Shown one piece after another: positions 5,605 to 6,588 of a stretch of 6,588 nt of DNA (its first letter is position 1; each line of letters starts with the position of its first letter). The notes beneath the pieces were generated by a model, which did not search any database, was not told the origin of the DNA, and worked only from the letters and a program-made list of their open reading frames with translations. The stretch is from Treponema sp. (GTDB lineage Bacteria > Spirochaetota > Spirochaetia > Treponematales > Breznakiellaceae), in assembly GCA_031268245.1 (NCBI GenBank), contig JAIRXN010000159.1:1-6588 (forward strand). The letters run 5' to 3'. The position numbers were made by a program, and so were the translations under genes.

Positions 5605-5826
5605 CTAGATCAAGCCTTCCCAAACCATACCGGTAATAACTTTCCAGGATTCGCCATCGGGTACAGGGCCGTGGGGGTACTTGATATATTCTGTACCCGT
5701 AAGTCCCTTGCCATAGTAAGATGTATTGAGTACATCCACGATAACCATAGCTTTTCGTAACTGAATTTCGCCGAGTCCTGGCGCTTCGGTCAGCAGTACA
5801 AGGATTGTGGGAAGAAGGGGAAGCCG
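5605..5826 (-). pseudogene. Fragment of a Panacea-domain (DUF4065, SocA-type antitoxin) gene
   Basis: Reading the minus strand from just after TAA (5829-5827) to TAG (5607-5605) gives 73 residues without a sensible start codon. The core LRKAMVIVDVLNTSYYGKGL followed by TGTEYIKYPHGPVPD is the hallmark N-terminal half of the Panacea domain (a hydrophobic helix, Y-G-K, TG-x-x-Y-I-x-x-P-x-GPVP). That domain serves as antitoxin in several toxin-antitoxin systems, including SocA-like proteins. The normal C-terminal half is missing: the frame stops 19 residues after GPVP. No initiating ATG lies before the helix, and the frame overlaps the beginning of a plus-strand gene. The likeliest reading is a truncated relic. 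An alternative is that one or more frameshifts hide the rest; the neighbouring sequence shows no further domain pieces that I can recognise. Confidence 0.65.
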
Positions 5827-6225
5827 TTACCAAGGAAATCATAGCGCAGTTTAACGCATTTCTAAACGGTTTCATGTCCCATTCTTTCAATTCGTACTAC
5901 GAAGACAAGGAATGGAAGCCCGGCGCCGAAGCGGTTACGCCCTTTCAGGAAGTGTTACAGAAAATCATAACCCTTGATTGCCAAATCGAAATCATAGGGT
6001 ACTGGATTTACTGTTTCAACTCAAAAGAAGTCAAGGAACAGTTAAAGGAGTTGGGTTTTTGGTTTTCCGGCAAACATAAGGCTCAGGTTTATTCAGGGGC
6101 GGCCCAAACGGTTACGGGCGGGAAAAGAAACCCTGGACGAAATCAGTACCAGGAAAGGCAGTCAGAAAATCGCAAAAGAGGAACAGGAAGAAAAAACAAA
6201 GTACCCGCTTAAAGCAGTTGTGTAA
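5805..6225 (+). pseudogene. Small hypothetical gene with an apparent +1 frameshift
   Basis: From a TTG at 5805 an open frame runs to 6212. Its middle part (LDCQIEIIGYWIYCF then VKEQLKELGFWFSGKHKA) resembles small proteins, sometimes annotated as DnaJ-like or phage-associated, with the pattern IEI-G-W-IW followed by LK-GF-WS-KKKA-YW. I do not know their function. Past KAQVYSG the frame turns into a non-descript basic sequence. Moving by one base in the G/C run 6096-6105 restores a sensible acidic-basic tail (PKRLRAGKETLDEISTR and onward, ending TAA 6223-6225). A single extra base in GGGG thus probably broke an original gene of about 140 residues; a read error is equally possible. The frame is open back to 5751 with no better start, and the N-terminus overlaps the Panacea relic, so the true beginning is uncertain. 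Confidence 0.5.
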
Positions 6226-6257
6226 GTTTACCATCCCCCACTTGTGCGGGGGTATTC
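6226..6257. repeat. Single palindromic unit resembling a type I-E CRISPR repeat
   Basis: GTTTACCATCCCCC (6226-6239), CTTGTG, then GGGGGTATTC resembles the reverse complement of type I-E CRISPR repeats (E. coli: GGTTTATCCCCGC...GCGGGG.AACAC). The stem CCCCC/GGGGG (6235-6239 with 6248-6252) is extended by one inner C-G pair beyond a mismatch. The first ten bases of the unit, with a leading G, recur at 6272-6281 (GGTTTACCAT), 47 bp on. That spacing is too short for a repeat-spacer unit and the second copy lacks the palindrome, so this is not an array. It may be an orphan repeat, a degraded array end, or a chance hairpin after the gene end at 6225. Confidence 0.35.
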
Positions 6258-6343
6258 TTCGCAGTTAGAGAGGTTTACCATGTTGTTACCAGTTTTCCTT
6301 GGAGCCTATCCCATGCTGAGGATTGGACTTCAATCCCCGGAGA

Positions 6344-6588
6344 TTAAAGCCGTATTTCCAAACCGTCATAGGCCGGGGCAATGCCGGCACCCGTAAGATT
6401 TCGTTCCCGGATGAAATCTCCGCAGAAGGCGGTAATTTCGTCGTGGGAATGTTCGTGGCAGATATGGGCAAGCCACGCCCGCTGTGCAGCCAGTTCCAGG
6501 ACGGCTTCCATGGCCTCGGCGAATGTGAAGTGGGTTGCGTGGGGACGTTTGCGCAGCGCTCCGATGATAAGGGCCCCGGTTTTGCCGG
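6344..6588 (-). CDS. MBL-fold metal-dependent hydrolase, PhnP-like (C-terminal part; runs off the window)
   Basis: Only the last 80 residues are present, ending at TAA (6346-6344); the N-terminal part with the HxHxDH metal motif lies beyond 6588. Visible are LRKRPHATHFTFAEAMEAV (11-29 of the fragment) and the AWLAHICHEHSHDEI block (37-51), whose H-x-x-H matches the C-terminal metal-binding TH-x-SH of PhnP-like metallo-beta-lactamase-fold phosphodiesterases, then the closing AYDGLEI (72-78). The family pattern PH-x-TH-(x)5-A and YDGLE is well kept. Such enzymes cleave phosphodiester or related bonds using two metal ions; the substrate here cannot be told. The gene points towards the relic region and looks intact as far as it goes. 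Confidence 0.8.
   Translation of the reverse strand, partial: GKTGALIIGALRKRPHATHFTFAEAMEAVLELAAQRAWLAHICHEHSHDEITAFCGDFIRERNLTGAGIAPAYDGLEIRL

Noticed and set aside
5561..5890. A 109-codon minus-strand open frame over the relic region
   Set aside because: It is in a different frame from the Panacea homology, which ends at 5605, so it is an accidental frame.
6226..6281. A real CRISPR array
   Set aside because: There is only one palindromic unit and a ten-base partial copy at a 47-bp interval, without proper spacers or cas genes.
6286..6471. A 61-codon minus-strand open frame
   Set aside because: It is out of frame with the PhnP-like C-terminus, whose conserved motifs identify the correct reading frame.

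Overview
The window reads as bacterial chromosome from a host-associated or anaerobic Gram-negative lineage. Protein style (an Rpn/PDDEXK_2 transposase-like nuclease, an EpsC-type serine acetyltransferase, a four-gene ECF transporter), moderate-to-high GC coding DNA and abundant intergenic hairpin repeats fit a spirochaete of the Treponema type. This is an inference from overall look; no rRNA or other marker gene is present to prove it.

Layout. Positions 1-517 hold no convincing gene. They contain three strong hairpins, two of one sequence family, a decayed fourth copy, and a large imperfect inverted repeat. Positions 518-2369 carry two minus-strand genes: serine O-acetyltransferase (cysE/epsC type) and, 49 bp downstream, an Rpn-family nuclease. 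The 204-bp divergent intergenic region 2370-2573 carries promoters for both directions. The cysE promoter predicts a leaderless transcript. The rightward promoter is covered by two adjacent, perfect 18-bp palindromes that look like operators.

Positions 2574-5586 are a tightly packed rightward operon in which every gene overlaps the next: a TrpP-like ECF substrate-binding (S) component, two ECF ATPases and the EcfT transmembrane coupling protein. Together they form a complete dedicated ECF importer: the S component binds the substrate (tryptophan or a related compound is the best guess), EcfT couples it to the ATPase pair, and the ATPases drive uptake. The two ATPases differ at key residues such that one composite ATP site looks canonical and the other degenerate.

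Positions 5587-6343 are a gene graveyard. They hold a minus-strand fragment of a Panacea (DUF4065, SocA-type antitoxin) protein, a plus-strand small gene with an apparent one-base frameshift, and a single palindromic unit resembling a type I-E CRISPR repeat. The window ends inside the C-terminal 80 residues of a minus-strand PhnP-like metallo-beta-lactamase-fold hydrolase.
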